From: Solwaraspora sp. WMMD1047 | Lineage (GTDB): Bacteria; Actinomycetota; Actinomycetes; Mycobacteriales; Micromonosporaceae | Length of the DNA stretch: 64,000 nucleotides | Reading direction: 5' to 3' | NCBI RefSeq assembly: GCF_029626155.1 | Contig: NZ_JARUBL010000001.1 | Span: 7,158,501-7,222,500 of the forward strand | Part shown: in pieces, positions 50,472-59,627 of the stretch | How positions within the stretch are numbered: the first letter of the stretch is position 1 | How the letters are laid out: each line of letters starts with the position of its first letter | Translations under genes and position numbers: made by a program | Notes under the pieces: generated by a model | Told to the model about the DNA's origin: nothing | What the model saw: the letters and a program-made list of their open reading frames with translations, nothing else | Databases searched by the model: none

Positions 50472-52259
50472 TCAGTTCCGGGTGGATGTGCGTGTCCGAC
50501 CGGCGTGGATGTCCTCGTGGCAGTTCCGGCAGATCACGAGGGTCTTGCGGCGCCGTTTGGCCATGAGGTGCACCCATGCGGGCTTGTCGGGCCGATCTCG
50601 GCGGTTGAGGTCGGCGAGTTTGCGCAGGTGATGGACTTCCAACCTGTCGGTGGACTCGCAGAGCTCGCACCGTCCGGCCAGCAGCCGGTGGATCAGTTCG
50701 TTGCGGTTGGCGCTGGCCATGATCGGTGACATATCGGTCAGGAGCGCTGCGCGTTGGCGGCGGAGCGGTATCCCACCGAAACGGGCGACCAGTGGCTTCC
50801 TGCCCCGGTCCCGGGGGACGGTGACCTGGAAACAGGTCCGTAGCCCGTCAGGGGTGCCGATGACCGTCTTGTACTTGCGGGCCATCTTCGTGACGGTGGA
50901 CCGGTGTTTGCCCGCGAGGGTCTTGAGCATGGAGGTCTCCATGACCCAGCGCAGGTTATCCAGGCGGAACACATCCTGGGCGAGGAGGTAGTACTGGACC
51001 AGGCCCCGGTACTCGGCCTGGTACTTCGCGACGATGGTGAAGTCGTCGTCGTGAAGCAGCGCACCGCGTTGGGCGGGTTTGCCTTCGCGCAGGTAGTTCG
51101 CGCATCGCTGCCTGATGACGTCGCGGGGCACGAACAGCCCGATCGCCCCGTTGGCCGCTCGGCGGCCGCGAGTGATCTTCGTGTCCGAGTGTTGCGTCTT
51201 GATCTCGTAGCCGAGGAACCGCGCCGCCTGGCTGGTGGCGTGGGTGATCAACGTCTTGGATGGCGAGAGTTCCAGCTTGAGTTCCTCGCGCAGGAACGTC
51301 GCGATCCGCGTCTTGATCTGTTCGGCTTCGTGCCGCGGTCCGGCGAACCCCAGCAGCCAGTCGTCGGCGTAACGCACATACCGAAGTCGTCGATAGCCCG
51401 GATCGTTGGGGTCCTGGCTCGGTATCCGGCGGCGGCGCTGCCTGAGCAGCCGGACCGCAGCACGGTCACCGTGGCGTTTGGCCTTCGCGATCTGGTCGAC
51501 GACGACTTGGTAGGCGCGGTGACGCCGACGCCGGACGCCTTGATGGTATTCAGGCAGCAGAGTCTGCTCGACGAACCGGTCCAACCGGTCCAGGTAGATG
51601 TTCGACAAGACCGGTGACGCCACTCCGCCCTGCGGCGCACCGCTGAGCGTGGCGTGCCACCGCCAGTCTTGCAGGTACCCGGCCGTGAGCATGTTGGACA
51701 CCAACCGCAGGAACCGGCCGTCATGGATCTTCTCCGCCAGGATCGAGCCCATGACCTGGTGATCAAGAGACCCGAAGCAGTCGGAGATGTCGCCCTCGAT
51801 GAACCAGTGCGTTCCCTTCCAGACCTCGACTACCTCACTCAACGCCGTGTGGCAGCCCCGGACCGGACGGAAGCCGTGGGACCGGTCGGAGAACTGGACG
51901 TCGTAGTACGCCTCCAACAGCAGGCGCACCACCTCAGCGACCAGTTTGTCCGACCACGTCGGCAGGCCCAGCGGGCGCGATCTCCCGTTGCTCCTCGGGA
52001 TATGCACACGCTTGACCGGCCGCCATCGGTAGCGCTCACGACGTAGCACGTCGATGATCGCCTCGATCTTGGCCAGGGACATGCCGTCCACGGTCTCCGG
52101 CGTGACCCCGGGCGTCATCGACCCCTTGTTGGCGTAGATGCGCCCGTAGGCCAGCAGGAACAACTGCGGATTGAACAGTTGCCGATACAGCCTCTCGATC
52201 GGCAGGCCACGCCTGCCGCGTTCCCGGATGACGCCCAGCACCGTTGCGGCGTTCCGCAT
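50472..52259 (-). CDS. ltrA: group II intron maturase/reverse transcriptase with HNH domain (intron A)
   Basis: 595 residues from ATG 52259 (GTG 52268 also possible). Reverse-transcriptase blocks: KRVHIPRSNGRSRPLGLPTW, SHGFRPVRGCHTAL, GDISDCFGSLDH, GAPQGGVASPVLSNIYLDRL, the catalytic YADD in RYVRYADDWLLGF, and LSPSKTLITHATSQAARFLG. A maturase X domain precedes a C-terminal HNH endonuclease (CELCESTDRLEVHHLRKL, CRNCHEDIHAG). The protein splices the intron RNA and drives retrohoming. All catalytic residues are present, so it looks functional. Confidence 0.92.
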   Translation of the reverse strand: MRNAATVLGVIRERGRRGLPIERLYRQLFNPQLFLLAYGRIYANKGSMTPGVTPETVDGMSLAKIEAIIDVLRRERYRWRPVKRVHIPRSNGRSRPLGLPTWSDKLVAEVVRLLLEAYYDVQFSDRSHGFRPVRGCHTALSEVVEVWKGTHWFIEGDISDCFGSLDHQVMGSILAEKIHDGRFLRLVSNMLTAGYLQDWRWHATLSGAPQGGVASPVLSNIYLDRLDRFVEQTLLPEYHQGVRRRRHRAYQVVVDQIAKAKRHGDRAAVRLLRQRRRRIPSQDPNDPGYRRLRYVRYADDWLLGFAGPRHEAEQIKTRIATFLREELKLELSPSKTLITHATSQAARFLGYEIKTQHSDTKITRGRRAANGAIGLFVPRDVIRQRCANYLREGKPAQRGALLHDDDFTIVAKYQAEYRGLVQYYLLAQDVFRLDNLRWVMETSMLKTLAGKHRSTVTKMARKYKTVIGTPDGLRTCFQVTVPRDRGRKPLVARFGGIPLRRQRAALLTDMSPIMASANRNELIHRLLAGRCELCESTDRLEVHHLRKLADLNRRDRPDKPAWVHLMAKRRRKTLVICRNCHEDIHAGRTRTSTRN

Positions 52260-52575
52260 CACGCGTACCTCCCATCGCTGGACGTCGTGATCACCTGTGC
52301 CCCTTCGCCCTGCGGTCCGGCTTTCCCGGCCTCCCTGGCGGGTCGTGACTCCCGCGACTACTACGGGCACTCCGTCGCCGTAGGACTCGCGTCCCGTAGG
52401 CGATCCCGTGGTACGTCTTCGTCATACGTGTCGAGCCCGACGTAGGCCGCCCACTCATCCCCTCACCCGCCCTCGTTGGGCGGTGTCCCGCGCCGTGGAG
52501 GTTGCATCGACCTCCGGGTTCATGCCGACGCACGACGCGGCATCGGTTTCAAGCGTCATTCCGATGGATGCGCAC

Positions 52576-52740
52576 ATTCATCACTGGGGATTGGGCTTCA
52601 AGCAATCCAGCCTTGGCCATATCAGGCGGGTCCCGTGACGCGTCACCCTGGACGCCTCCAGACGACCGTCACGCTTCCGGCATGCTCTTGTCCCCTCGCG
52701 CTTTCGCGGTGCAGGTAAGCCGGCAGACCCAGGAACATCC
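52576..52740. other. sequence between the two introns
   Basis: About 165 nt separate the 5' end of intron A from the probable 3' end of intron B. It contains the stem-loop next to the intron A border and a GC-rich hairpin near 52752-52768 (CCCCGC/GCGGGG) that may belong to intron B domain VI or its 3' exon. No gene is recognised. Confidence 0.4.
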
Positions 52741-52791
52741 CTCCAGTTCCTCCCCGCTGCGCGGGGGATACAACGAAGCGCCTCACGGCGC

Positions 52792-52825
52792 ACACCGGAC
52801 GTGCACGTTTCCATGCATCCGGCTC
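52792..52825 (-). ncRNA. group II intron domain V (intron B)
   Basis: The minus strand reads GAGCCGGATGCATGGAAACG then TGCACGTCCGGTGT: a 34-nt hairpin with GAAA loop and the AC/GU bulge expected for domain V, directly after the maturase ORF. Confidence 0.8.
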
Positions 52826-52834
52826 AAGCAAGCC

Positions 52835-54628
52835 CTATGGGTTGCTGGTGTGCAGAGTGCTGGTCTGCCGCTTGCCGGTGGTCCGGCGGTGGCAGTGTGT
52901 ATGGAGCAGACGGAGTTGCGGATCGTGTGTGCTGCCGTCCTGTCGTAGGCTGATGGCGTTGTGGTCCATCGCTTTACGCAGGCCGCGATACCACTGTTCC
53001 CACTCGCGTGGGGTTTGTGGCGGGCGGTCGGCGTGCAGGAGGAATTGCCCGCAGATGGTGCATCGGCCCTGTTGGCTGTCGAGCAGCCGTTGGGTGGTGC
53101 GGTCGACTGGGGGTTGCATCCTCGGGCGTCGCCGTCGGGTGTGCCAGTAGTCGGCCAGTGCCGGGTCGTCGGGCGACGCGGTGCCGGTGACCAGCTGGTG
53201 TCGCACGATCCTGGTCCAGGCGAACCGTTGCAGGTAGGCGCCGCTGTCGCGGTCGCCGAAGACCCACCGGTCTTGCCGGGACTTGTTGAACATGCCGAAG
53301 TAGCGGGTCACGACCCAGCTCGTCGGCTTGTTCGGGTGTGTGTGCCTGGCCCATTTGTAGACCAGTTTCCACAGGTAGTGATCCAGCGAGTTGAAGATCT
53401 CTTTGGATACCACCGTCCGGTAGTAGGCCGCCCAGCCTCGGATGATCGGGTTGAGGCGGGCGATCACCGCGGCGGCGTTGCTGCCGCGCAGTGCGCGCAC
53501 TTCGGTGCGTAGCCGTTTCCGGATCCGTCTGACCGCCGTCTTGCTCGGTTTGATCAGTAGCAGGCCGTGGTAGCGGCGGACGTTGAACCCGAGGAAGTCG
53601 TAGCCGTCGTCGAGGTCGACCACGCGGGTCTTGTCCTCGTTGAAGGCCAAACCTCTCGGCGTCAGCCACGCGGCCAGCCGGGCCTTGATCTGGATCGCTT
53701 CATCCCTGGTGTGGCATAAAGCAACGAAGTCGTCGGCGTATCTGATCAGCATCGGGCTGTCGCGGGCCGTGGCCACACCGTCTGATCCGACGATGCGGTA
53801 ACGGACCCCGGCGGCGTGCTCCATCCCATGCAGCGCGACGTTCAACAACAACGGGCTGACCACTCCGCCCTGAGGGGTTCCCTCCTCGGTCGGGGTGAAC
53901 AAGCCTTGGTCGATCACCCCGGCCGTCAGCCAGCCCTGGATCTGTTCCCTGGCCGGGAACCCGCCGAGCTGGCCGAGTAGGTGGTGGTGATCGATGCGGT
54001 CGAACGCCGCTTTCAGGTCCGCGTCCAGCACCCACCGCCGGGCCGGGTTCGGCCCCTTGACGGTGGCGAAGATCGCCTGGACCGCGTCCTGACAGCTGCG
54101 TCCGGGCCGAAAACCGTACGATCTCGGCTCGAACCGGGCTTCCCATTCCGGCTCCAACGCGGCCGCTACCCGAGCCTGCAAGACCCGGTCGACGACCACA
54201 GGGATGCCCAGCGGACGGCGCTTGCCGTCCGCCTTCGGGATATACACCCGTTTGACGGGCCGGGCCAGCCACGGCCGCTGCCGACGGTGGATCTGCCCCG
54301 CCAACTCGGCCTTGGCCTCAGCGCCCAGGACGATCCTGCCGTCCACCCCAGCCGTCAAACGTCCAGCGTTGACCTCGGTGACCCGCCGAACCGCCAGCAG
54401 CGTGTTCGACCGGGACCGCAGTATCAACTTCTGCAGGTTCCGGACCCGTTTCAGGTCACCCACCTGCGACGCCGTGAAGATCCTCTGCCGCAAGCGCCGT
54501 ACGTTCTGCTCCTGGGCACGCCAATCCACGGCGTCCCAGTCGAACAGTTCGTCCTGCGGTCCGTTCACCACCGCGACCAAGGTCACGGCGGCGCCTAACT
54601 TGTCCGCAGGTTCCCGCGTCGTCGTCAT
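52835..54628 (-). CDS. ltrA: group II intron maturase/reverse transcriptase (intron B)
   Basis: 597 residues from ATG 54628. Motifs: an N-terminal region with WDAVDWRAQEQNVRRLRQRI, KRVYIPKADGKRRPLGIPVV, RSYGFRPGRSCQDAV, DADLKAAFDRIDH, GTPQGGVVSPLLLNVALHGM and catalytic LIRYADDFVALC. Then the maturase domain (FLGFNVRRYHGLLLIKPSK, LNPIIRGWAAYYRTVV) and a C-terminal CTICGQFL...HTHCHR zinc/HNH-like end. It is clearly of a different lineage from the intron A protein. Catalytic residues are intact. Confidence 0.92.
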   Translation of the reverse strand: MTTTREPADKLGAAVTLVAVVNGPQDELFDWDAVDWRAQEQNVRRLRQRIFTASQVGDLKRVRNLQKLILRSRSNTLLAVRRVTEVNAGRLTAGVDGRIVLGAEAKAELAGQIHRRQRPWLARPVKRVYIPKADGKRRPLGIPVVVDRVLQARVAAALEPEWEARFEPRSYGFRPGRSCQDAVQAIFATVKGPNPARRWVLDADLKAAFDRIDHHHLLGQLGGFPAREQIQGWLTAGVIDQGLFTPTEEGTPQGGVVSPLLLNVALHGMEHAAGVRYRIVGSDGVATARDSPMLIRYADDFVALCHTRDEAIQIKARLAAWLTPRGLAFNEDKTRVVDLDDGYDFLGFNVRRYHGLLLIKPSKTAVRRIRKRLRTEVRALRGSNAAAVIARLNPIIRGWAAYYRTVVSKEIFNSLDHYLWKLVYKWARHTHPNKPTSWVVTRYFGMFNKSRQDRWVFGDRDSGAYLQRFAWTRIVRHQLVTGTASPDDPALADYWHTRRRRPRMQPPVDRTTQRLLDSQQGRCTICGQFLLHADRPPQTPREWEQWYRGLRKAMDHNAISLRQDGSTHDPQLRLLHTHCHRRTTGKRQTSTLHTSNP

Positions 54629-55342
54629 CGTCTCCGCACAGGCTCACCTGACCCGCGTCAGCCCGCTTTCACGGCCGGGCACCAAGCCCGGTATCCGGCC
54701 AGTTATCCACCACATCCGCCAGGAGGAGACGGAGTTCCGTCGTCGTGGTTTCCTGTCGCCTCTCGGCCACCGGCGTTCGCTTCTCGGGTCATCCCGATCC
54801 CGCCAGGGAGTTGGGCCTTCCTCACGGTCGGCTTACCGCCACCATCACCGATGGCGGACCCCGTCGGGGTTTCCACGTTCCACACTCACGAGTCACGACC
54901 GGGTTGGGTGCCTTCTCTACCCCGGGGACGGCGGTGCTCACCCTGGACCGGATGCCGTGCCCGGCCAGCGCCTGCCGCATCACAACGGCCTGTCCCTACA
55001 CTCCGCTACCACAACCCACCACGGAGCCACTATTCACGAGGCATCAACGAAGGTTCACGCGATTCACCCGTCCGGTCTGCCCCTCACCCGTGACCCCCGG
55101 ATGGGACAGAGGTCCTTCGGCTTTCCCCTCGGGCTTCGCACCCTGCCGTTACCAGCAACGCACGCCAAGGGCGGGGCCAGGCATCGAGCACAGGCCCGGG
55201 ACTACACCACCGACATCACGTCGGCCCTCCTAACTGCGAGTCCACTCGCAAAGTGCGGCCTCGTGTCGCAACGGCATGAGAGTGCATTGAGCCGATCTTG
55301 GTAGGCATCCTTCAGCAGCGAGGCGTGATGACGCGGCTGCCG

Positions 55343-55640
55343 TCAGGTCGCCGATAGGTCGTCCATCGTCAGTGGCTGGTCTGCTAGACCTGCGGCCTTG
55401 AGAGACAAGATCGCGGCGTCCACGTCCATGGCGTAGAGAACGACGGCGAGTTCGTTTCGTGCTCGTGAGACGCAGACATACAGGAGTCGCCGGCTCCGAT
55501 CGACGGTGGTGTCCTTGCCGCTGGCCTTGTTACGACGATCGGTGTCGGAAAGCTCAGCGAGTCCGAGAAGCTTGTCGTAGGAGTGGGCTGGCAGTGTTCC
55601 TTCGGAGTCGTCGAGCAGGACAATGACGTTCGGGTACGCC
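55343..55640 (-). pseudogene. C-terminal remnant of a UvrD-like helicase gene
   Basis: About 95 residues in one minus-strand frame look like a superfamily I helicase C-terminus: VIVLLDDSEGTLPAHSYDKL, then RSRRLLYVCVSRARNELAVV (motif VI, with the arginine finger) and an acidic helix. Upstream of 55640 the frame continues without family similarity, so the 5' part of the gene is missing. Confidence 0.6.
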
Positions 55641-55649
55641 GACGGTCGC

Positions 55650-55930
55650 CGACAGCTCGGTGGGTGGCCCGCTTGTGCGGAGTCCTCTTCGGACTCCCGC
55701 TGTTCCTGCGAGTTTCGCTGCGCGCCCGGCTGCCACTCGTGATCGCGGCTGGTGCACCGCCGCTGGCCGCGTTGCTCCTCACCGACGACCTCGTGCCGGC
55801 TGCGGGTCTCGTGGCGCTGGCCTCGTTCCTCTGGGGGCCGTTCTACGCGCTCGAGCGCTCGCAGTTCCAGCGCGGCGTTCCGGGTGAGGTACGCGGACAG
55901 GTCACCGGTGCTCGTACTGCCGTGGGGACC
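55650..55930 (+). pseudogene. fragment of an MFS transporter gene
   Basis: Plus-strand sequence encodes LFGLPLFLRVSLRARLPLV, VPAAGLVALASFLWGPFYAL and ERSQFQRGVPGEVRGQVTGA, a good match to the late helices of major-facilitator exporters (…GPFYxLERxxxQRxVPxxxRGRVxGA). Both ends are lost; it runs straight into the next fragment. Confidence 0.5.
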
Positions 55931-56235
55931 TCGTCGCACAGCTGGGATCGAGGGCTCGCGTGGCGACTCCGGCCGAGGCCGCGGCCGCGGGTGCCATCGT
56001 CGTGGTGACCATCCCCGTGCGGGCCTACCGCCAGGTGCCGGCCGAGCCGTTGCGCGGCAAGGTCGTCATCGACACGCTCAACTACGACCCGGTCCGCCAG
56101 GGCAGCGTCCCGGAGATCGAAACGGTGACACTCCGCCCCATCTGCTGCTTCAGACACACCTGAAGGACTCGTCCGTCGTCAAGGCGTTCAGCACCGTGTA
56201 CTTCAAGCACCTGCCCGAACTCGCCCGCCCGGCCG
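55920..56235 (+). pseudogene. frameshifted fragment of an F420-dependent NADP reductase-like gene
   Basis: From about 55925 the plus strand encodes DLVAQLGSRARVATPAEAAA, GAIVVVTIPVRAYRQVPAEP and KVVIDTLNYDPVRQGSVPEI. After a frame change near 56120 it continues LLQTHLKDSSVVKAFSTVYF and KHLPELARPAGA. This is the order of NADPH-dependent F420 reductases (NAD-binding family). The N-terminal nucleotide-binding part is missing and the 3' part is cut by the intron remnant at about 56236. Confidence 0.65.
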
Positions 56236-56640
56236 GAGCGGCGTCCAACTTGTCCTTCGGTCCCGCCTCGTCGTCATCGTCTCTCTGACGGGCTCACCTG
56301 ACCCGCGTCAGCCTGCCCCCGCAGCCGGGCACCCAGGCCCGGTGTCCGGCCAGTTATCCAGGAACCGCTGGTAGGAGAGCCAGCACACGGTCTCCGGTTT
56401 CCTGCCGCCATTCGGCCACCGGCATTCGCTTCTCGTGTCATCCTGTTCCCGCCCGGGAGTTGGGCCTTCCTCACGGTCAGCTTACCGCCGCCGTCACCGG
56501 CGACGGACCCCGTCAGGGTTACCACGTTCCACACTCACGAGATACGACCGGGTTGGGTGCCCTCTCTACCCCGGGGACCAGCGGTGCTTCCCTGACCGGA
56601 TGCCGTGCCCGGCCAGCGCCTGCCGCTCTCAGCGGCCGTT
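56236..56640 (-). mobile_element. truncated group II intron remnant
   Basis: This parallels intron B from the first codons of its maturase (about 54600) through its 5' domains to about 54985, with many long identical stretches (for example GAGTTGGGCCTTCCTCACGG at 56457-56476). Only the 5' RNA domains and the ORF start remain. It probably inserted into the F420-reductase-like gene and then lost both ends. It abuts the HxlR stop codon. Confidence 0.75.
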
Positions 56641-56988
56641 CTGTTCCTGGAAGTCGACGATGGCTTCGCCGTTGTCTCGGGCCCAGTCGGTCAGGACCTT
56701 GATCGGCTCGACCAAAGTCTGCCCGAGTTGGGTGAGGCTGTACTCGACGCGTGGGGGCGCCTCGGCGTAGGCGTGGCGTTCGACCAGGCCGTATGCCTGC
56801 AGGCGGCGCAGGGTCTGGGTGAGGACCTTGTGGGAGATGCCACCGATAAGTTGGGCCAGGTCGCCGGGGCGCCGGGGTTGCAGGCTGAGTGCGAACAGCA
56901 CGATCACCGTCCACTTCTCGGCGATGATCTCGACGGCCAGGCGGGTGGGGCAGTCGGCGAGGAAGACCTGGCCGGGGGCGTTGTGCAC
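56629..56988 (-). CDS. HxlR-family transcriptional regulator
   Basis: 119 residues from GTG 56988; TACCTT 8 nt upstream suggests a leaderless start. The HxlR winged helix is clear: CPTRLAVEIIAEKWTVIVLFAL with the N-terminal Cys typical of redox/electrophile sensors, LAQLIGGISHKVLTQTLRRL and VERHAYAEAPPRVEYSLTQLGQTL (quoted in parts). The frame upstream of 56988 is antisense to the oxidoreductase gene. Its last codons coincide with the border of the intron remnant, so the original C-terminus may have been slightly altered. Confidence 0.85.
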   Translation of the reverse strand: MHNAPGQVFLADCPTRLAVEIIAEKWTVIVLFALSLQPRRPGDLAQLIGGISHKVLTQTLRRLQAYGLVERHAYAEAPPRVEYSLTQLGQTLVEPIKVLTDWARDNGEAIVDFQEQNGR

Positions 56989-57069
56989 AAGGTCAAAAGG
57001 TACCAGCGGGTTCCTATCGGCTCCGTAGCGTTTCCCGGTAAAGCCCGTCAGGAGCACAAGGAGCCATCC

Positions 57070-58050
57070 ATGCCACGAGTAGTCGTGTTCGACGAGACCG
57101 GCGGTCCGGACGTTCTGCGCGTCGTCGACGAGCCGGTCGTCGAGCCCGCAGCCGGCGAGGTACGCGTACGGATCGAGGCCTTCGCCGTCAACCCCCTCGA
57201 CCAGATGGTCCGGGCCGGGCAGTCCCCGCGGCCCGTGCAGTTGCCGCACGCGCGGCTGGGCGTCGAGGGGACCGGTGTGATCGACGCGCTCGGGTCCGGG
57301 GTGACCGGGCTGGCCGTGGGCGACCCGGTCATCCTCGGTGCGATACCCGACTTCGAGACGAGAGGCGCGTACGCTGAGTACACCACGCTACTGGCCGACC
57401 GGGTGGTGCCACGGCCCCCGGGGCTGGAGCCCGTCCGTGCGGCGGCGCTCTGGGTGTCGTACTCCACCGCCTACGGCGCGCTGGTGGAGAAAGCCGGGAT
57501 GCGGCCCGGGGACCAAGTCCTGATCACCGCAGCGTCGGGCGGTGTCGGGCGGGCCGCGATCCAGATCGCCAACCAGATCGGCGCCTTTCCGATCGCGGTC
57601 ACCCGGCACAGTGCCAAGGTGGAGAGCCTGTTGGTCGCCGGAGCCGCCGCGGTGATCGCCACCGACCGGGAGGACATCGGGGAGGCCACCCGGCGGCACA
57701 CCGGTGGGGTGGGCGCCGACATCATCCTGGACGCCGTCATGGGGCCGGGCCTGGCCGAACTGTCGCTGGCCGCGAAGCTCGGCGGCACCTTGGCCACGGT
57801 GGGCTGGCTGGACCCGCAGCCGGCGTCGTTCCCGACGAATCCGTCGCTGACCATCTATCGCTACATGAGTTTCGCGGACATGGTCGACCCGGTGACCGCC
57901 CGGCGCGTCGCCGCGTTCCTGGCCGCCGGTGTCCGCGCCGGCGTGCTGCAGCCGGCGGTGGACCGGGTGTTCGCGTTGGACGACATCATTGAGGCGCACC
58001 GGTACCTGGCGAAGGGAACGCCGGCGGGCAAGATCGTGGTGACGCCGTAA
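57070..58050 (+). CDS. MDR-family zinc-independent oxidoreductase
   Basis: 326 residues from ATG 57070 (AAGGAG 8 nt upstream). MPRVVVFDETGGPDVLRVVD, NPLDQMVRAGQSPRP, GVEGTGVIDALGSGVTGLAVGD and the cofactor site LITAASGGVGRAAIQIANQI are typical of quinone-oxidoreductase-like medium-chain dehydrogenases. No structural-zinc cysteine loop is present. It is divergent from the HxlR regulator, the usual arrangement for a sensor and its detoxifying reductase. The frame upstream to 56605 is antisense to HxlR. Confidence 0.9.
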   Translation: MPRVVVFDETGGPDVLRVVDEPVVEPAAGEVRVRIEAFAVNPLDQMVRAGQSPRPVQLPHARLGVEGTGVIDALGSGVTGLAVGDPVILGAIPDFETRGAYAEYTTLLADRVVPRPPGLEPVRAAALWVSYSTAYGALVEKAGMRPGDQVLITAASGGVGRAAIQIANQIGAFPIAVTRHSAKVESLLVAGAAAVIATDREDIGEATRRHTGGVGADIILDAVMGPGLAELSLAAKLGGTLATVGWLDPQPASFPTNPSLTIYRYMSFADMVDPVTARRVAAFLAAGVRAGVLQPAVDRVFALDDIIEAHRYLAKGTPAGKIVVTP

Positions 58051-58099
58051 TCGTCGGCGAGGCGCCGTAGGCGCCAGCCTGTTCGTCGGCCTGGCCGGC

Positions 58100-58191
58100 G
58101 CCACCTGAGGTCCGAGTTCGCCGCCAACTTCGACGGCCTCGAACTGGTTCCGCCCTGCGTGGTGCCGGCCGGCGACGTGAAAGGTCCCGGA
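58100..58191 (+). pseudogene. C-terminal fragment of a DUF574 SAM methyltransferase
   Basis: Plus-strand codons give RSEFAANFDGLELVPPCVVP, close to the C-terminal FFDGLELVEPGVVP signature of actinobacterial S-adenosyl methyltransferases (DUF574). Only about 28 residues remain and no start is present. Confidence 0.45.
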
Positions 58192-58235
58192 CGGCTTGTT
58201 GGGTATCGGGGCCGGAGCCCTTCGTCCGCGCGTAC

Positions 58236-58607
58236 GTGGCTGCGGCGATCCACCGGTTACCCGAGGGTGCGCAGACTGCGGGACCCGTCACCGTCGCCAA
58301 GTCACCCGGAACGTTCGCTGCTGCGCTCGCCGCGGAGCGGGAACTCCCAGCGATCTGGTTGACGCCGCTTCTGCACATCGAGTCCATCGCCGAAGCAACC
58401 ACCCGTAATCCGGTGCCAGCGCTGCTCGTCGGCGGAACACGTGACCGAAGCTGGGTTTCTCGGCTGGCTGCGGCGACGAGCAAGACGATCATCATGATCG
58501 AGGGCGGCGGTCACGGATTGCGGCCACCGGGACCGCCGTGGGCATACACGGACGCCCTCGGCACCGTTGACACGGCGACGGAGGGAATTCTCTTCAAGAT
58601 CTCCTGA
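58236..58607 (+). pseudogene. C-terminal half of an alpha/beta hydrolase-like gene
   Basis: The frame is open from GTG 58236 for 123 residues and ends in a TGA. NPVPALLVGGTRDRSWV (strand 7/acidic residue) and IEGGGHGLRPPGP (catalytic His turn) match the C-terminal third of alpha/beta hydrolases. The N-terminal nucleophile elbow (GxSxG) is not found upstream, so the gene is probably truncated; the upstream sequence is another gene fragment. Confidence 0.5.
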
Positions 58608-58620
58608 GCCAGGCTCCAGG

Positions 58621-58656
58621 ACGGCCACGACGGCCACGACGGCCACGACGGCCATG
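58621..58656. repeat. 9-bp tandem repeat
   Basis: Four consecutive units of ACGGCCACG (the last ACGGCCATG), in non-coding sequence after the hydrolase fragment. Confidence 0.85.
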
Positions 58657-58833
58657 ATCGGGTGCGCTGTATTAGGCACGACCGGACGCCGCCCGACCCC
58701 GAGGCTGATCACGAAGCGTGACGGTGCCGGCTCGGTGGTGGCGCACGGGTGGCGGCAAATGAGTGATCCGACTGCTACAGCGGTGGAATAGCTGAGGCAT
58801 CGGGCGTGGTTTGACGAAGTCTGATTGACCGTG

Positions 58834-59367
58834 TCAAGTGGTGATGGGGGGTGCTTGCGGCGGCTGCCGTACTGGTGCTGGCAGTTTCGTTCGGTCAGTG
58901 CTCTCGAAGAACATCCGCAGCTCAGGGTACCAAGGCCGAGGTGTCCGGAGCACCTCATTGAGGATGGGTTGCTCCAACGACGCGATCACGCTAGCTGGCC
59001 AGCAGTCACGGTGAACACGTTCGGGGATCTTGCGGGTGTGCTGGAGTCCAAGTTCGTGCACGTCGGCGATCATTTCAGCGATCAGCACAGCCTCTGTGCG
59101 GTTCGGGTCGCTGAGTGGGCACGGTTTGCCGGCCAGAAAGTACGGCCGGAGGTGAGGTTGATCGATCAGCACCTTGAGGACCTCGTGGTAGAACTGCATC
59201 ACACCGACGTGAGAGTTGTAGGTTGCAGCGGCGTTGGCCACCTTCACCTGCTGCGTCAGTTGCATAGTTTGCCAAGCGAGGATCAGCACCGAAAAGATGA
59301 CACCGAATACGCCTACGATCGCAGAAGCATTAGCAAGGGACACAGTGACTCCAGGGATTGAAGACAA
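58834..59367 (-). CDS. single-pass membrane protein of unknown family
   Basis: 177 residues from TTG 59367, which follows AGGAGGG by about 6 nt; GTG 59343 with GGAG upstream is the alternative. One N-terminal helix (about residues 13-35, IVGVFGVIFSVLILAWQTM) precedes a soluble domain with VKVANAAATYNSHVGVMQFY, VLIDQPHLRPYFLAGKP and LRTPRPWYPELRMFFEST. The plan (one helix, then a helical soluble part with a YF-x2-GKP turn) resembles uncharacterised DUF6082-like actinobacterial proteins, but I cannot assign a family. Confidence 0.6.
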   Translation of the reverse strand: MSSIPGVTVSLANASAIVGVFGVIFSVLILAWQTMQLTQQVKVANAAATYNSHVGVMQFYHEVLKVLIDQPHLRPYFLAGKPCPLSDPNRTEAVLIAEMIADVHELGLQHTRKIPERVHRDCWPASVIASLEQPILNEVLRTPRPWYPELRMFFESTDRTKLPAPVRQPPQAPPITT

Positions 59368-59476
59368 CGCGTACCCTCCTGGATACAAGGCCGTGTCAAG
59401 TGGGTTACGACAGACGCGCGGTCCAGGCACTCGCAATACCCAGTTGCAAACACTCTTGACTGGATACAGCGGCTAA

Positions 59477-59530
59477 ACCCTTGAACTCCGGCGTGAACGC
59501 CCGAGGCGGCCGGCATGGCTTCTTCCCCAT
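59477..59530 (-). pseudogene. possible N-terminal scrap of an IS3-type transposase
   Basis: The minus strand from ATG 59530 reads MGKKPCRPPRAFTPEFK, like the first residues of IS3-family OrfA (…RxFTPEFKxxxV). The similarity ends after 17 residues. The hit is short and may be coincidental. Confidence 0.25.
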
Positions 59531-59627
59531 GCATTCCATGACCGGTCAAGGCCCGGATCCGCTTGTCCGCCTCGTCCAGCAGCGCGGCGGCACGGGTGAG
59601 CATGCCGTGCACCAACCCGGCAGACGG

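Larger units (their letters stand above)
50390..52575 (-). mobile_element. group II intron A
   Basis: The 5' end is placed at GTGCGCATCC on the minus strand (52575), matching the GUGYG start of group II introns; a stem-loop GGATTG/CAATCC (52588-52608) lies in the 5' exon just before it, as at terminator-like targets. About 315 nt of structured 5' domains precede the maturase ORF (50472-52259). A canonical domain V follows the ORF at 50429-50463 and domain VI should end about 50380-50400. The 3' border is an estimate. It splits no gene that I can recognise. Confidence 0.75.
52741..55275 (-). mobile_element. group II intron B
   Basis: A second, different intron in the same orientation. The maturase ORF is 52835-54628, with domain V at 52792-52825 after it. 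The 5' domains occupy about 54629-55275 (roughly 650 nt), starting near minus-strand GCGACACGAGG. A related sequence at 56236-56640 is a truncated copy of the part around 54600-54985. Both ends are estimates: the 3' end depends on domain VI, which should lie about 52740-52790. Confidence 0.7.

Noticed and set aside
59313-59615. 100-residue minus-strand ORF over the IS3-like scrap
   Set aside because: The frame differs from the transposase-like frame and shows no family; composition looks random.
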